A DNA stretch of 64,000 nucleotides from Lachnospiraceae bacterium AC2012. Lineage in GTDB: Bacteria > Bacillota > Clostridia > Lachnospirales > Lachnospiraceae. The position numbers were made by a program, and so were the translations under genes. The notes under the pieces are model-generated. The model was not told the origin of the DNA. It made no database searches and saw nothing but the letters and a program-made list of their open reading frames with translations. Location of the stretch: contig JNIN01000002.1 in assembly GCA_000702525.1 (NCBI GenBank), positions 1-64,000 of the forward strand, given 5' to 3'. Below are positions 37,591 to 45,835 of this stretch, piece after piece; position 1 is the first letter of the stretch, and each line of letters starts with the position of its first letter.

Positions 37591-38939
37591 AGACGAAAGT
37601 CATGCTCCTAGGATTCTTTGATGACAAGGCGAATATGCTTCGGGAATCTGCGAGAAAGGCTGGATTTCTTGGACCAATCTTTGTTTTAGAAGACAATGGA
37701 TTTCTTCCGGATGATGTGACATCGATTTATCACTATTTTATTCGCGATGCGCTGGGTGCAAAGCCGGAAGGGAAGGCACGTTTCTTTAATGAGATTGAAA
37801 TCCCGGAGTATTGGTCGATTGAAGGCAATAATAATGTGGCGACAATTTATGATATGCACCGGGAACGAGGTAAGATTTATTATTCGAACCATGATCCCTT
37901 GCAGAGGAGACTGGTAAAGCAAGTCGATTGGTTTTCGGAGCGAGGAATCAGAACGTCGTCAGATTTTTATGATAAGTATGGTATCCTCTATGGTAGGATG
38001 ACATATGACGGGGAAGGACAGGAATTCCAGATGACCTGGCTTTCCGCAGATCAGCATGAGGTTTTAACACAAAATAAGCGTACGGGAGATATTATCTGGA
38101 ATCATGATGGCAAGATGAAGATTTATCGGAATCTGACGGAGCTTACCGTCGCTGTATTACAGGAGTACGAGAGGACGAACGGCGTTTCCATTTCCGATGT
38201 CTGGTACAATTCGCTTTCGTATCCGTTCTTTGTTTCTATGATTTGGAAGGGACAGAGAGTGGATGGCGATTGTTTATTCTGGCAGGAAGCTCCGAGGGAT
38301 GATATCCCTGGAAATATGCAGTTGATTTTTGATCACAAGACAGAGACGAAGAAAATCTTTATCCAAAATTTGGAAAGTTATCAGAGGTTTATCGCTGCGG
38401 GTATGGATGCAACGATTACTTCACCGCTGGGATTTGTATTCAATTATCAGAAAGAGAATCTGGGACGTCCGGAGGCTTTGATTTGTACGAATTCCGATCA
38501 GGTGGAACACTTGGAGGATATTGGAAAACGGTATCCGAAGATTCATTTCCATGTATGTGCGATAACCGAGATGTCGCAGAAATTACTGCGATTGGGAAAG
38601 CTTGATAATATGTCACTTTATCCGTCTGTTAGTATGACGATGGTGCAGGAGCTTTTTCAGAAATGTGACTATTATCTGGACATCAATCATGGTGGACAGA
38701 TTTTAGATGCCGTGAAAACGGCGTATTTATATAACCAACTGATTGTTGGTATAGAAGAAACTGCTCATAATCGTGAGTATATCGCGCCGGAGCATATCTT
38801 TACCGATTGGGAGAAGATGTGCGAGTATCTGGATGTGGTATTTGAAAAGCATGATTTGGCAGAAGAACTTGCTACGCAGAAAAAGAGAGGAATGGATGAA
38901 AGCGTGGTAACGTATCAGAAACTGTTGTTGGATGTATAG
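37569..38939 (+). CDS. gtfB: GtfB, co-chaperone/acceptor-binding subunit of the O-GlcNAc transferase
   Basis: A 456-residue GT-B-like protein without the intact donor-binding motif of GtfA. In the known system GtfB binds the unglycosylated Ser/Thr-rich acceptor and partners with GtfA. The ATG at 37569 is preceded by GAGGAGGTG within the gtfA end, and the 22-bp overlap fits a fixed 1:1 complex. Typical segments include LIFDHKTETKKIFIQN and DYYLDINHGGQILDAVKTAY. Confidence 0.9.
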   Translation: MDQTISVKTKVMLLGFFDDKANMLRESARKAGFLGPIFVLEDNGFLPDDVTSIYHYFIRDALGAKPEGKARFFNEIEIPEYWSIEGNNNVATIYDMHRERGKIYYSNHDPLQRRLVKQVDWFSERGIRTSSDFYDKYGILYGRMTYDGEGQEFQMTWLSADQHEVLTQNKRTGDIIWNHDGKMKIYRNLTELTVAVLQEYERTNGVSISDVWYNSLSYPFFVSMIWKGQRVDGDCLFWQEAPRDDIPGNMQLIFDHKTETKKIFIQNLESYQRFIAAGMDATITSPLGFVFNYQKENLGRPEALICTNSDQVEHLEDIGKRYPKIHFHVCAITEMSQKLLRLGKLDNMSLYPSVSMTMVQELFQKCDYYLDINHGGQILDAVKTAYLYNQLIVGIEETAHNREYIAPEHIFTDWEKMCEYLDVVFEKHDLAEELATQKKRGMDESVVTYQKLLLDV

Positions 38940-38950
38940 GAGGTAGAGTT

Positions 38951-39139
38951 ATGTACGATTTATTATTTGGCAAGAACATGGATGCAATTCTCGTTGTGAT
39001 TATCCTGGAATGGATTCTCGCAATCTATGGCGTAGGAATGTCAATTTCCGTAAAGAAATTGGTTCCAAAGATTATCAATATCGTTTTGACAATTCTTTGG
39101 GTTGTTTGCGCTATTTTAAACATGATAGAATTTCTATAA
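38951..39139 (+). CDS. Small two-TM membrane protein, candidate Asp4/Asp5-type (SecE/SecG-like) subunit
   Basis: A 62-residue protein with two hydrophobic helices (ILVVIILEWILAIYGVGM and IINIVLTILWVVCAILN) joined by a short basic loop (KKLVPK). GGAGGTAG precedes the ATG, 11 bases behind gtfB. Streptococcal loci encode small Asp4 and Asp5 proteins thought to replace SecE and SecG for SecY2. Size, hairpin topology and position fit such a role, SecG-like in layout, but sequence identity cannot be claimed. Confidence 0.55.
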   Translation: MYDLLFGKNMDAILVVIILEWILAIYGVGMSISVKKLVPKIINIVLTILWVVCAILNMIEFL

Positions 39140-39217
39140 GTCCGTAGTGCTTTATGCTTTATAGCGCTATGGTAGGAATTTGTAGTTCGTAGTTAGGAAG
39201 AGGCAAGTTGTAATTTT

Positions 39218-40189
39218 ATGAAAAAGAGAATAAATAAGAAAATGATCACAGCGTTGTGCATGCTGGTAACACTTCTCTTGTCGCAGCTGTGCCTCTCAGG
39301 ATGTGATCGAGGTACGGATGATGGTGGCGGTTCCGGAGGTAGTTCCGGTGGCTCCACATCATCCCGTACAACGGTTACAGATTTTAAGATGCCGGAGGCC
39401 TCTGGGACGACTGTGTTTCAGAATGCCGACGGCACTCTTATTATGGACGCATCGCATACGGAAAGCGGCTATGTGCTGGTGAAGTATACGGGAAGTTCCG
39501 ATAAGATTCAGGTGCAGGTGACAGACCCATCCGGGGTTCGAACACCTTATCCGGTGGAAATAGGCGACTATGAAGTCGTTTCATTTGTAAAGGGAAATGG
39601 TACGTATCAGGTGGATTGTTTAGAGCACATCTCCGGTACGAGTTACGCCGTCGGTATATCCGAAACCTTGGATGTACAATTGACGGATGAGTTCCAACCA
39701 TTTCTATATCCGAATCAATACTCCGATTATAAGGCTGATTCGGCTTGTGTGAAAAAGGGAATGGAGATATCAGATGATTCGTCAGATGATATTGATTATA
39801 TAACGAAGGTTTATCATTACGTTACGGAAAATATAACGTATGATGAAGCGTTTGCGGCGAATATTCCGGCAAATTATATACCGAATCCGGACGCGACGAT
39901 GTCGAGCGGCAAGGGAATCTGCCTGGATTATGCATCCGTGACACTTGCGATGCTTCGTTCGCAGGGTATTCCAACGAAATTGGAAGTTGGATATTCAGGC
40001 CAGGCATATCACGCGTGGATTAGTGTGTGGACAGAGGAGACCGGTTGGATTGATAAGGTCATCCAGTTTAATGGGGATGAGTGGACGCTCGTGGATCCAA
40101 CACTGGGTGCCAATCAAAATAATGATGACGATAGTTTGCGACAGTATATCGGCGATGGCTCGAATTATACGTTGCAATTTGAATATTAA
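39218..40189 (+). CDS. Transglutaminase-like lipoprotein
   Basis: A 323-residue exported protein. A signal peptide ends in the lipobox LSGC, followed by a Gly/Ser linker (DGGGSGGSSGGSTSS), a beta-rich region and, from about 190, a transglutaminase-like domain. Its triad is visible: Cys in SGKGICLDYAS, His in AYHAWISV and Asp in WTLVDPTLG. Bacterial members are proteases or cross-linking enzymes of the envelope. It stands between the accessory Sec locus and the pilus-like genes in the same direction. A role in processing or attaching a surface protein is possible but not shown. Confidence 0.85.
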   Translation: MKKRINKKMITALCMLVTLLLSQLCLSGCDRGTDDGGGSGGSSGGSTSSRTTVTDFKMPEASGTTVFQNADGTLIMDASHTESGYVLVKYTGSSDKIQVQVTDPSGVRTPYPVEIGDYEVVSFVKGNGTYQVDCLEHISGTSYAVGISETLDVQLTDEFQPFLYPNQYSDYKADSACVKKGMEISDDSSDDIDYITKVYHYVTENITYDEAFAANIPANYIPNPDATMSSGKGICLDYASVTLAMLRSQGIPTKLEVGYSGQAYHAWISVWTEETGWIDKVIQFNGDEWTLVDPTLGANQNNDDDSLRQYIGDGSNYTLQFEY

Positions 40190-40228
40190 GTAATCCGTTT
40201 ACATATTGCAGAAATGCGGGGGACGATT

Positions 40229-41275
40229 ATGAGTGAAAAGAAGAAGGTTAGAAATATTGCGTCAGATCTGTATCTGGCAGACTGGTCGGAACAGATGGCG
40301 CAGGTCTTGAAATCTGGTCTGACCATTGAGGATGGATTGGAATTGATTCGAGACGATACGGATACCGGCACGAAAGAGCGCCAGATGCTGGATCAGATGA
40401 TTGGAGATATCAGTATTACGGGTGATTTGGCGGATGCGATGGAGAAAACAGGAGCCTTCCCAACGGATATGATTCGTATGGTAAAGCTGGGCGAGCGTAC
40501 CGGTAATCTGGAGCGTATTCTCTATAATTTAAAATCACAGTATGAGAGACAATATGCGCTTCGAAAGAGCGTCAAGAATGCTGTACTTTATCCGATTGGT
40601 ATTTCCGTTGTGATGGTGGCGCTGATTAGTGTGATTTTGATCTTTGTAATGCCGGTATTTAAGAGAGCATATGCATCGCTTGGTATCGAGATGTCGGGCG
40701 TTTCCAAGATGTTATTCGATTTGGGAAATTGGCTTGGAAATACTGGCCTTCCGATTATGATTGGAATCCTCGTTCTATTGTTTGGATATCTACTCTATCA
40801 AAGATGGAGAAGTTCCAAGGAGGGCGGCATCCCATTTGATCGTTTGCTCAAGGACTATGAGCGATTGGATGCCTGTCAGTTTGCCGGTGTAATGGCACTT
40901 TGCTTCTCTGGTGGTATAACCATCGAGGAAGGACTGGAAATGACGATGAAGATGCATGCTTCTCCGGCTTTTTTGAAGAAGATCGAGGCATGTAAGGGAT
41001 ATTGTGAAGAAGGCGCTCGTTTTAACGAAGCGGTTCGACGCGCAGATATTTTTAACGGACGTATCTTACGTCGTATTCAGATGGCGGAAAAAACGGCAGA
41101 AATGGACGTTACTATGCAGGAGATTGCAGATGATTTACAGTTCCAGATTGATCAGGATATCGATAATAAGATGGGACGTGTAGAACCGATTTTAATTGGT
41201 GTTTTAACGGGAATATCGGCATTGATATTATTATCCGTTATGTTGCCATTACTTGGCATTATGGGAACTTTGTAA
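40229..41275 (+). CDS. Type IV pilus / type II secretion platform protein, PilC/GspF family
   Basis: A 348-residue inner membrane platform protein with two GspF repeats, each opening with a phrase like LADWSEQMAQVLKSGLTIEDGLEL or LDACQFAGVMALCFSGGITIEEGLEM. Three membrane helices lie between and at the end of the repeats. GCGGGGGA precedes the ATG at 40229; an earlier ATG at 40214 overlaps that site. It heads a cluster of pseudopilin-like genes and a PilT ATPase. Confidence 0.9.
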   Translation: MSEKKKVRNIASDLYLADWSEQMAQVLKSGLTIEDGLELIRDDTDTGTKERQMLDQMIGDISITGDLADAMEKTGAFPTDMIRMVKLGERTGNLERILYNLKSQYERQYALRKSVKNAVLYPIGISVVMVALISVILIFVMPVFKRAYASLGIEMSGVSKMLFDLGNWLGNTGLPIMIGILVLLFGYLLYQRWRSSKEGGIPFDRLLKDYERLDACQFAGVMALCFSGGITIEEGLEMTMKMHASPAFLKKIEACKGYCEEGARFNEAVRRADIFNGRILRRIQMAEKTAEMDVTMQEIADDLQFQIDQDIDNKMGRVEPILIGVLTGISALILLSVMLPLLGIMGTL

Positions 41276-41331
41276 GAAATGTTTATGGGCGAGTAGTTTT
41301 ACAGTGTGACTGGAATTGTGGGAGAACGTAG

Positions 41332-41622
41332 ATGAGAAATAAGATTCGGATCGGCGGTTATGTATTGATCATTGCGATACTGATTGCTGCGGTGGCAAGT
41401 ATTTCAAATCATAGTATGCAGAGAGAGAAACAGACTTTGCAGGATGCAATTGAACAGGATATCTCTGCGTATTATGCAAGAGAGGGGTATTATCCTTCTT
41501 CCATTCAGGAATTGCAGGACATCTACGGTTTGACTTATGATGAGGATCGATTTTTTATTGGATACCAGCTTATGGGATCGAATATCCGGCCTTATGTAAC
41601 AATTGTGGAGTTGGAGGAGTAG
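41332..41622 (+). CDS. Pilin-like small membrane-anchored protein
   Basis: A 96-residue protein with an N-terminal hydrophobic helix (IGGYVLIIAILIAAVASIS) and a globular tail with pilin-like phrases (QDISAYYAREGYYPSSIQELQ). There is no G-F-T-L-x-E prepilin cleavage motif. It is placed in the pilus-like cluster and is probably a minor pseudopilin or assembly factor. Confidence 0.6.
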   Translation: MRNKIRIGGYVLIIAILIAAVASISNHSMQREKQTLQDAIEQDISAYYAREGYYPSSIQELQDIYGLTYDEDRFFIGYQLMGSNIRPYVTIVELEE

Positions 41623-41626
41623 CGTT

Positions 41627-42115
41627 ATGGAAGTTAGTTTAAAGAAGCGAATGCTGGCAGTCTTTCCGATGTTACTCTTTGTATTGTTTGGTTTTTGCCT
41701 GATGGGCCTTACATTTCTTGGAGCCAAGGATTATGAAGGACTTGCAAAGAAGCGAGATGCTTATTTTCAGGAAACGACCTGCGCGGATTATATTCGGACG
41801 AAGATCGGGGATTTTGATAGCTTTGACCAAGTGGCTGTCGGTGAATTTGCGGACAGCGATGCGATTTATCTATATGAAACGTATCAAGAGCAATCGTATG
41901 AGACCATCCTCTATATCAAGGACGGTTATCTCTACGAGCAATTTCAAAATACTGGCGACAACATCAGTGCGGGTGCCGGTAACAAGATTATGGAAGCCGA
42001 GGAATGGAACGTTACTATGACGGACGAGAATTTGCTCTGTTGTAAGGTGAAACAGGATGGAACTTGGCAAGAAGTGCATGTTGCAGTGCAATGTGGAGTG
42101 AAGGAACTGGAGTGA
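41627..42115 (+). CDS. DUF4860-like membrane-anchored protein
   Basis: A 162-residue protein with an N-terminal anchor (MLAVFPMLLFVLFGFCLMG) and an extracellular beta-rich domain. It resembles DUF4860 proteins, which occur in type IV pilus-like clusters of Clostridia. The ATG at 41627 follows GGAGGAG; longer versions overlap the upstream gene. Function unknown. Confidence 0.65.
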   Translation: MEVSLKKRMLAVFPMLLFVLFGFCLMGLTFLGAKDYEGLAKKRDAYFQETTCADYIRTKIGDFDSFDQVAVGEFADSDAIYLYETYQEQSYETILYIKDGYLYEQFQNTGDNISAGAGNKIMEAEEWNVTMTDENLLCCKVKQDGTWQEVHVAVQCGVKELE

Positions 42116-42123
42116 GGGCAGTT

Positions 42124-42600
42124 ATGTCAGAGAATGAGAAACGTGAGAAAAATACGGATACCCGTCATACCTGGTTATTCCTACTTGAGACAACCATTGC
42201 ATTAACGATTTTTGCATTGGCAGCTGCAGTGATGTTATCTGTTTTTGTTGTATCATCGAAGAATCAACAGGAGGCAGAAGCGATTCATATTTCGAATACA
42301 AAACTGCAGAATGTAGTGGAAGTGATTCGAAGCGCGACATCGATGGATGATCTGAATCAATTACTTGTTTCGGAGTATGGAGTAGATGGCAATCTGGAAG
42401 CTATGCCGACGTCGTCTAGTAGTGGTACGGATTCTACGGTCACCATCTATCTGGATGAGGATTATGTTGTGGTGTTGTCTTGTGATGGCGCGGACGCGGG
42501 GCTGTATCATTTCCATGCTTCGCTGGAAAAGAAGGATGAAGTGATCGAGGAAATCGATGTGGATCACTACATGAAGGAGGCAAGCCATGCGAAAGAGTAG
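42124..42600 (+). CDS. Pseudopilin-like protein (PilV/GspI-type N-terminus)
   Basis: A 158-residue protein. After a basic N-terminus comes HTWLFLLETTIALTIFALAA, which has the pilin layout with glutamate at the +5 position if cleavage follows the tryptophan, but the usual glycine at -1 is missing. The rest is a small globular domain. GTGAGGG precedes the ATG at 42124. It overlaps the next gene by 14 bases. Confidence 0.65.
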   Translation: MSENEKREKNTDTRHTWLFLLETTIALTIFALAAAVMLSVFVVSSKNQQEAEAIHISNTKLQNVVEVIRSATSMDDLNQLLVSEYGVDGNLEAMPTSSSSGTDSTVTIYLDEDYVVVLSCDGADAGLYHFHASLEKKDEVIEEIDVDHYMKEASHAKE

Positions 42601-42991
42601 GGAGAAGATTAAGACTAGAGCCTACGGAATTGGATTGCCGCTGGTTTTGGTGATTTTAGTGATTATGTGTCTTCTGACGTTGTCCGTGATTTCGGTTCTA
42701 ACGACGAAGCAGAATCTGAAGAATGAATATGCGAGCCGTGAGGCGTATCAGGCCAGATGCGAAGCGGAGAATGCGGCGGAAGCCTGGGTCGCAGAGGCGG
42801 CGCAGAAACTTACGGATGATCCGGAGGGACAGCCGGAGCAATTGACCGAGGAATTCGAGATCAATGCGCGAAGAAAATTGGTAGTGGAACTTACGAAATC
42901 CGAACAGGATGGCGTTTATGATTATGATGTAACACGTTGGACTACGGTGACAACGGAAGATACCGAAGTGCAGACGTTGCAAGGAATGTAA
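42587..42991 (+). CDS. Pilus assembly-like protein (PilX/GspK-type N-terminus)
   Basis: A 134-residue protein with N-terminal AYGIGLPLVLVILVIMCLLTLSVI followed by a long helix rich in Ala and Glu (ASREAYQARCEAENAAEAW). This is the pattern of PilX-like minor pilins. GGAGGCAAGCC precedes the ATG inside the upstream gene, showing tight coupling. Confidence 0.6.
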   Translation: MRKSREKIKTRAYGIGLPLVLVILVIMCLLTLSVISVLTTKQNLKNEYASREAYQARCEAENAAEAWVAEAAQKLTDDPEGQPEQLTEEFEINARRKLVVELTKSEQDGVYDYDVTRWTTVTTEDTEVQTLQGM

Positions 42992-43003
42992 GGAGGGAAT
43001 TAC

Positions 43004-44098
43004 ATGGCTTTAGATGCAAAGAAGATGATGGAGAAAGCGGTTGCAAGAAACTGTGCGGACGTATTTATTGTCGCAGGTAATTCAGTAACCATGCGTGTTA
43101 ATGGTGTGATTGAGAAACTGGAGATGGCAGATATCACAACGGAGGATGATACGGATCGAAAACCATTTCTGATGCCAAATGATACGGAGGAACTGATTAA
43201 GCAGTTCTATGCCATGGCGGGAAATCGTTCGATGGAGAAACTGATGAAAACGGGAGATGATGATTTCTCCTTTGCGATTCCAGGTATCTCCAGATTCCGT
43301 ATGAATGCGTATAGACAGCGTGGTTCTCTGGCTGCCGTTATTCGAGTAATCGCATTCGAGATTCCAAGGCCGGAGGATATTCATATTCCGAAGCAGATTT
43401 TGGATCTTGGCGATTTACAGAAGGGACTGGTTGTCGTTACAGGACCTGCGGGAAGTGGTAAATCAACTACGCTGGCTTGTATTATCGATCAGATTAATAG
43501 TACAAAGACGGCGAATATCATTACTTTGGAGGATCCTATCGAATTCCTTCATAAGCATAAAATGGGTGTGATCAGTCAGCGAGAGATTGAAAATGATACG
43601 ATGAGCTATGTGAATGGTCTTCGCGCGACACTTCGCCAGAGCCCGGATGTCATCCTGCTTGGTGAGATGCGAGATTATGAGACGATTAGCGTTGCGATGA
43701 ATGCAGCTGAGACGGGACATCTCTTGTTCTCGACATTGCATACGGTCGGCGCGGCAAGTACCATCAACCGAATCATCGATGTATTCCCATCCGATCAGCA
43801 GCGTCAGGTATCTGTTATGTTATCTATGATTCTGCAGGCAGTGGTATCACAGCAGCTGCTTCCAACCGTGGATGGTGGCATGATACCGGCCTTTGAAATC
43901 ATGGTGAATACGCCGGCAGTTAGTAACTTGATTCGAAGTGGTAAGGCATATCAGATTGATTCTGTAATTGCATCGGAGAAGGAATTGATGCTTTCGATGG
44001 ACGCATGTATCTGGGGATATTATAAAGAGGGAATTATCACCAAGGAAGTCGCACTTCAGCATGCGATTAATCAGGAAATGTTAGAAAGAAGGTTGTAA
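43004..44098 (+). CDS. PilT-like twitching/retraction ATPase
   Basis: A 364-residue hexameric ATPase. Walker A is GPAGSGKST (147-155), followed by LEDPIEFLHKHK, the Walker B region DVILLGEMRDYETISVAMNAAETG (AIRNLIRE-type tail altered) and the His box STLHTVGAAS. The length and N-terminal PAS-like domain are those of PilT, not PilB. No PilB extension ATPase or prepilin peptidase is in the window. Confidence 0.88.
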   Translation: MALDAKKMMEKAVARNCADVFIVAGNSVTMRVNGVIEKLEMADITTEDDTDRKPFLMPNDTEELIKQFYAMAGNRSMEKLMKTGDDDFSFAIPGISRFRMNAYRQRGSLAAVIRVIAFEIPRPEDIHIPKQILDLGDLQKGLVVVTGPAGSGKSTTLACIIDQINSTKTANIITLEDPIEFLHKHKMGVISQREIENDTMSYVNGLRATLRQSPDVILLGEMRDYETISVAMNAAETGHLLFSTLHTVGAASTINRIIDVFPSDQQRQVSVMLSMILQAVVSQQLLPTVDGGMIPAFEIMVNTPAVSNLIRSGKAYQIDSVIASEKELMLSMDACIWGYYKEGIITKEVALQHAINQEMLERRL

Positions 44099-44142
44099 TT
44101 TGATCGAGTAAGAAATACGATTGAAACAAAGGGGGACAGTTT

Positions 44143-44964
44143 ATGGGAACAGTATCAACTTTATCGATAGTATTTATGGGCATCTCGTGCATCTTAGGCA
44201 TTGTGATTCCAATCGTATTATTTCTCTATTTTTATAAGGTGAAGCATACGGACATTAAACCGTTCTTTATTGGTTGTCTGGTTATGCTTTTATTTGCCTT
44301 TGTGATTGAGGGTGGATTGAATTTTTTGGTATCGACATCGCTTGCCTGGGATAAAATCAGCGGGAATATGTGGTATTACGCTATCTATGGCGGGCTGATG
44401 GCTGGCATATTCGAGGAAACGGGACGTTTCCTGGCATTTAAGACTGTGCTGAAGAAAAACCAGGAGAATCCGAATAATGCTCTGATGTATGGCGCAGGAC
44501 ATGGCGGTTTTGAAGCATTTGTCATTCTGTTTTTGGGAATGATTGGCAATTTGATTACAGCACTTATGATTAATGCCGGTGCGTACGAATCCATGCTGGC
44601 TACGGCAGGTATGGATGAGGCGACATTGGAAGCTACAAAAGAGGGGTTAGAGGCGCTGGTTCAGACGGAACCGTCGTATTTTCTTGCGGCAGGAGTGGAA
44701 CGAATTTTTGCAGTTATCATACAGATTTCGCTTTCTGTGATGGTTTGGTTTGCAGCAAAAAATGCAAAAGACTGGTATCTGTATCCCATTGCGATACTTT
44801 GTCATGCTGTGATTGATTTTATTGCTGTAGTTGTAACACAGAGGGGCTATGGCATCTGGAGAATCGAGGGCGTTGTGGTACTTTTAACTTGCTGTATATA
44901 TTCCGTTGCAAAGCTTGTATGGTATCGACGGGTAACGAAATGTAGTAGCAATATAGAAAATTGA
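44143..44964 (+). CDS. YhfC-family intramembrane metalloprotease
   Basis: A 273-residue membrane protein with about seven helices. The conserved polar motifs of the YhfC family (DUF2324) are present inside the membrane region: FEETGRFLAF and YGAGHGGFEAF, the likely zinc-site glutamates and histidine. These proteins are related to CAAX-type membrane proteases; substrates are unknown. It is followed by a strong terminator and may close the pilus-like operon. Confidence 0.8.
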   Translation: MGTVSTLSIVFMGISCILGIVIPIVLFLYFYKVKHTDIKPFFIGCLVMLLFAFVIEGGLNFLVSTSLAWDKISGNMWYYAIYGGLMAGIFEETGRFLAFKTVLKKNQENPNNALMYGAGHGGFEAFVILFLGMIGNLITALMINAGAYESMLATAGMDEATLEATKEGLEALVQTEPSYFLAAGVERIFAVIIQISLSVMVWFAAKNAKDWYLYPIAILCHAVIDFIAVVVTQRGYGIWRIEGVVVLLTCCIYSVAKLVWYRRVTKCSSNIEN

Positions 44965-44974
44965 TGTGATATTC

Positions 44975-45002
44975 AAGGGTCTCCGATGGAGGCCCTTTTA
45001 AA
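44975..45002 (+). terminator. Intrinsic terminator after the YhfC gene
   Basis: AAGGGTCTCC (44975-44984) pairs with GGAGGCCCTT (44988-44997) with one G-T pair and a three-base loop, followed by TTTTA. Confidence 0.85.
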
Positions 45003-45100
45003 TTTTAGAAATCTTTATAAACATTCTGAAAAATATTGAGTAATATATGATAAAATGGAGAGGCTTATAAAATTAGACATACAAAAGGGAGGATTTGAGT

Positions 45101-45835
45101 ATGTTACAGATTGAACATTTGACAAAATGCTACGGCGAGAAAAAGGCGGTAGATGACTTGTCACTTCATATTCATGAGGGTGAGATTTATGGCTTTATTG
45201 GTCATAATGGTGCCGGTAAGACAACAACACTGAAGTCTGTTGTTGGAATTCAGCAGTTTGATGAAGGGGAAATCTTAATCAATGGACATTCGGTGTTAAA
45301 GGAACCACTTGTTTGTAAGAAGGAGTTGGCCTATATTCCGGATAACCCAGATTTATATGAACATATGTCAGGTATTAAATATCTGAATTTTATTGGCGAT
45401 GTTTTTGGTGTAGAACCAGAAGTTCGTCAGGAACGTATCCATAAATATGCGGATATGTTTGAGATTACCAAGGATTTGGCACAGCCAATCAGTGCTTATT
45501 CTCATGGTATGAAACAGAAGTTAGCAATTATCTCTGCATGGATTCATGAACCAAAGTTAATCATCATGGATGAACCATTCGTAGGATTAGATCCAAAGGC
45601 AGCACATCTCCTTAAGGGTATGATGCGAGATATCTGTGATCGTGGAGGCGCAATTTTCTTCTCGACACACGTACTCGAAGTTGCCGAAAAGCTCTGTGAT
45701 AAGGTTGCAATTATCAAGGGTGGACAGCTGATCAAGTCTGGAACGATGGATGAAGTTAAGGGTGATGACAGTCTGGAAGAAGTATTCCTGGAACTGGAAG
45801 ATGAAGAGGTGCAGGATGTTAAAGATTTTAATTAA
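45101..45835 (+). CDS. ABC transporter ATP-binding protein (ABC-2 type)
   Basis: A 244-residue ATPase. Walker A is GHNGAGKTT, the signature is YSHGMKQKL (a variant of LSGGQ common in this branch), Walker B is LIIMDEPFVGLDP, and the H-loop histidine is in FFSTHVLE. AAGGGAGG fixes the start at 45101. It is coupled by a 20-bp overlap to the permease gene. Relatives export bacteriocins, drugs or lipids; the substrate is unknown. Confidence 0.9.
   Translation: MLQIEHLTKCYGEKKAVDDLSLHIHEGEIYGFIGHNGAGKTTTLKSVVGIQQFDEGEILINGHSVLKEPLVCKKELAYIPDNPDLYEHMSGIKYLNFIGDVFGVEPEVRQERIHKYADMFEITKDLAQPISAYSHGMKQKLAIISAWIHEPKLIIMDEPFVGLDPKAAHLLKGMMRDICDRGGAIFFSTHVLEVAEKLCDKVAIIKGGQLIKSGTMDEVKGDDSLEEVFLELEDEEVQDVKDFN

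Noticed and set aside
39945-40193. Arg/Ser-rich open frame overlapping the transglutaminase gene
   Set aside because: It is a shadow of a gene with clear catalytic motifs and lacks a ribosome binding site.
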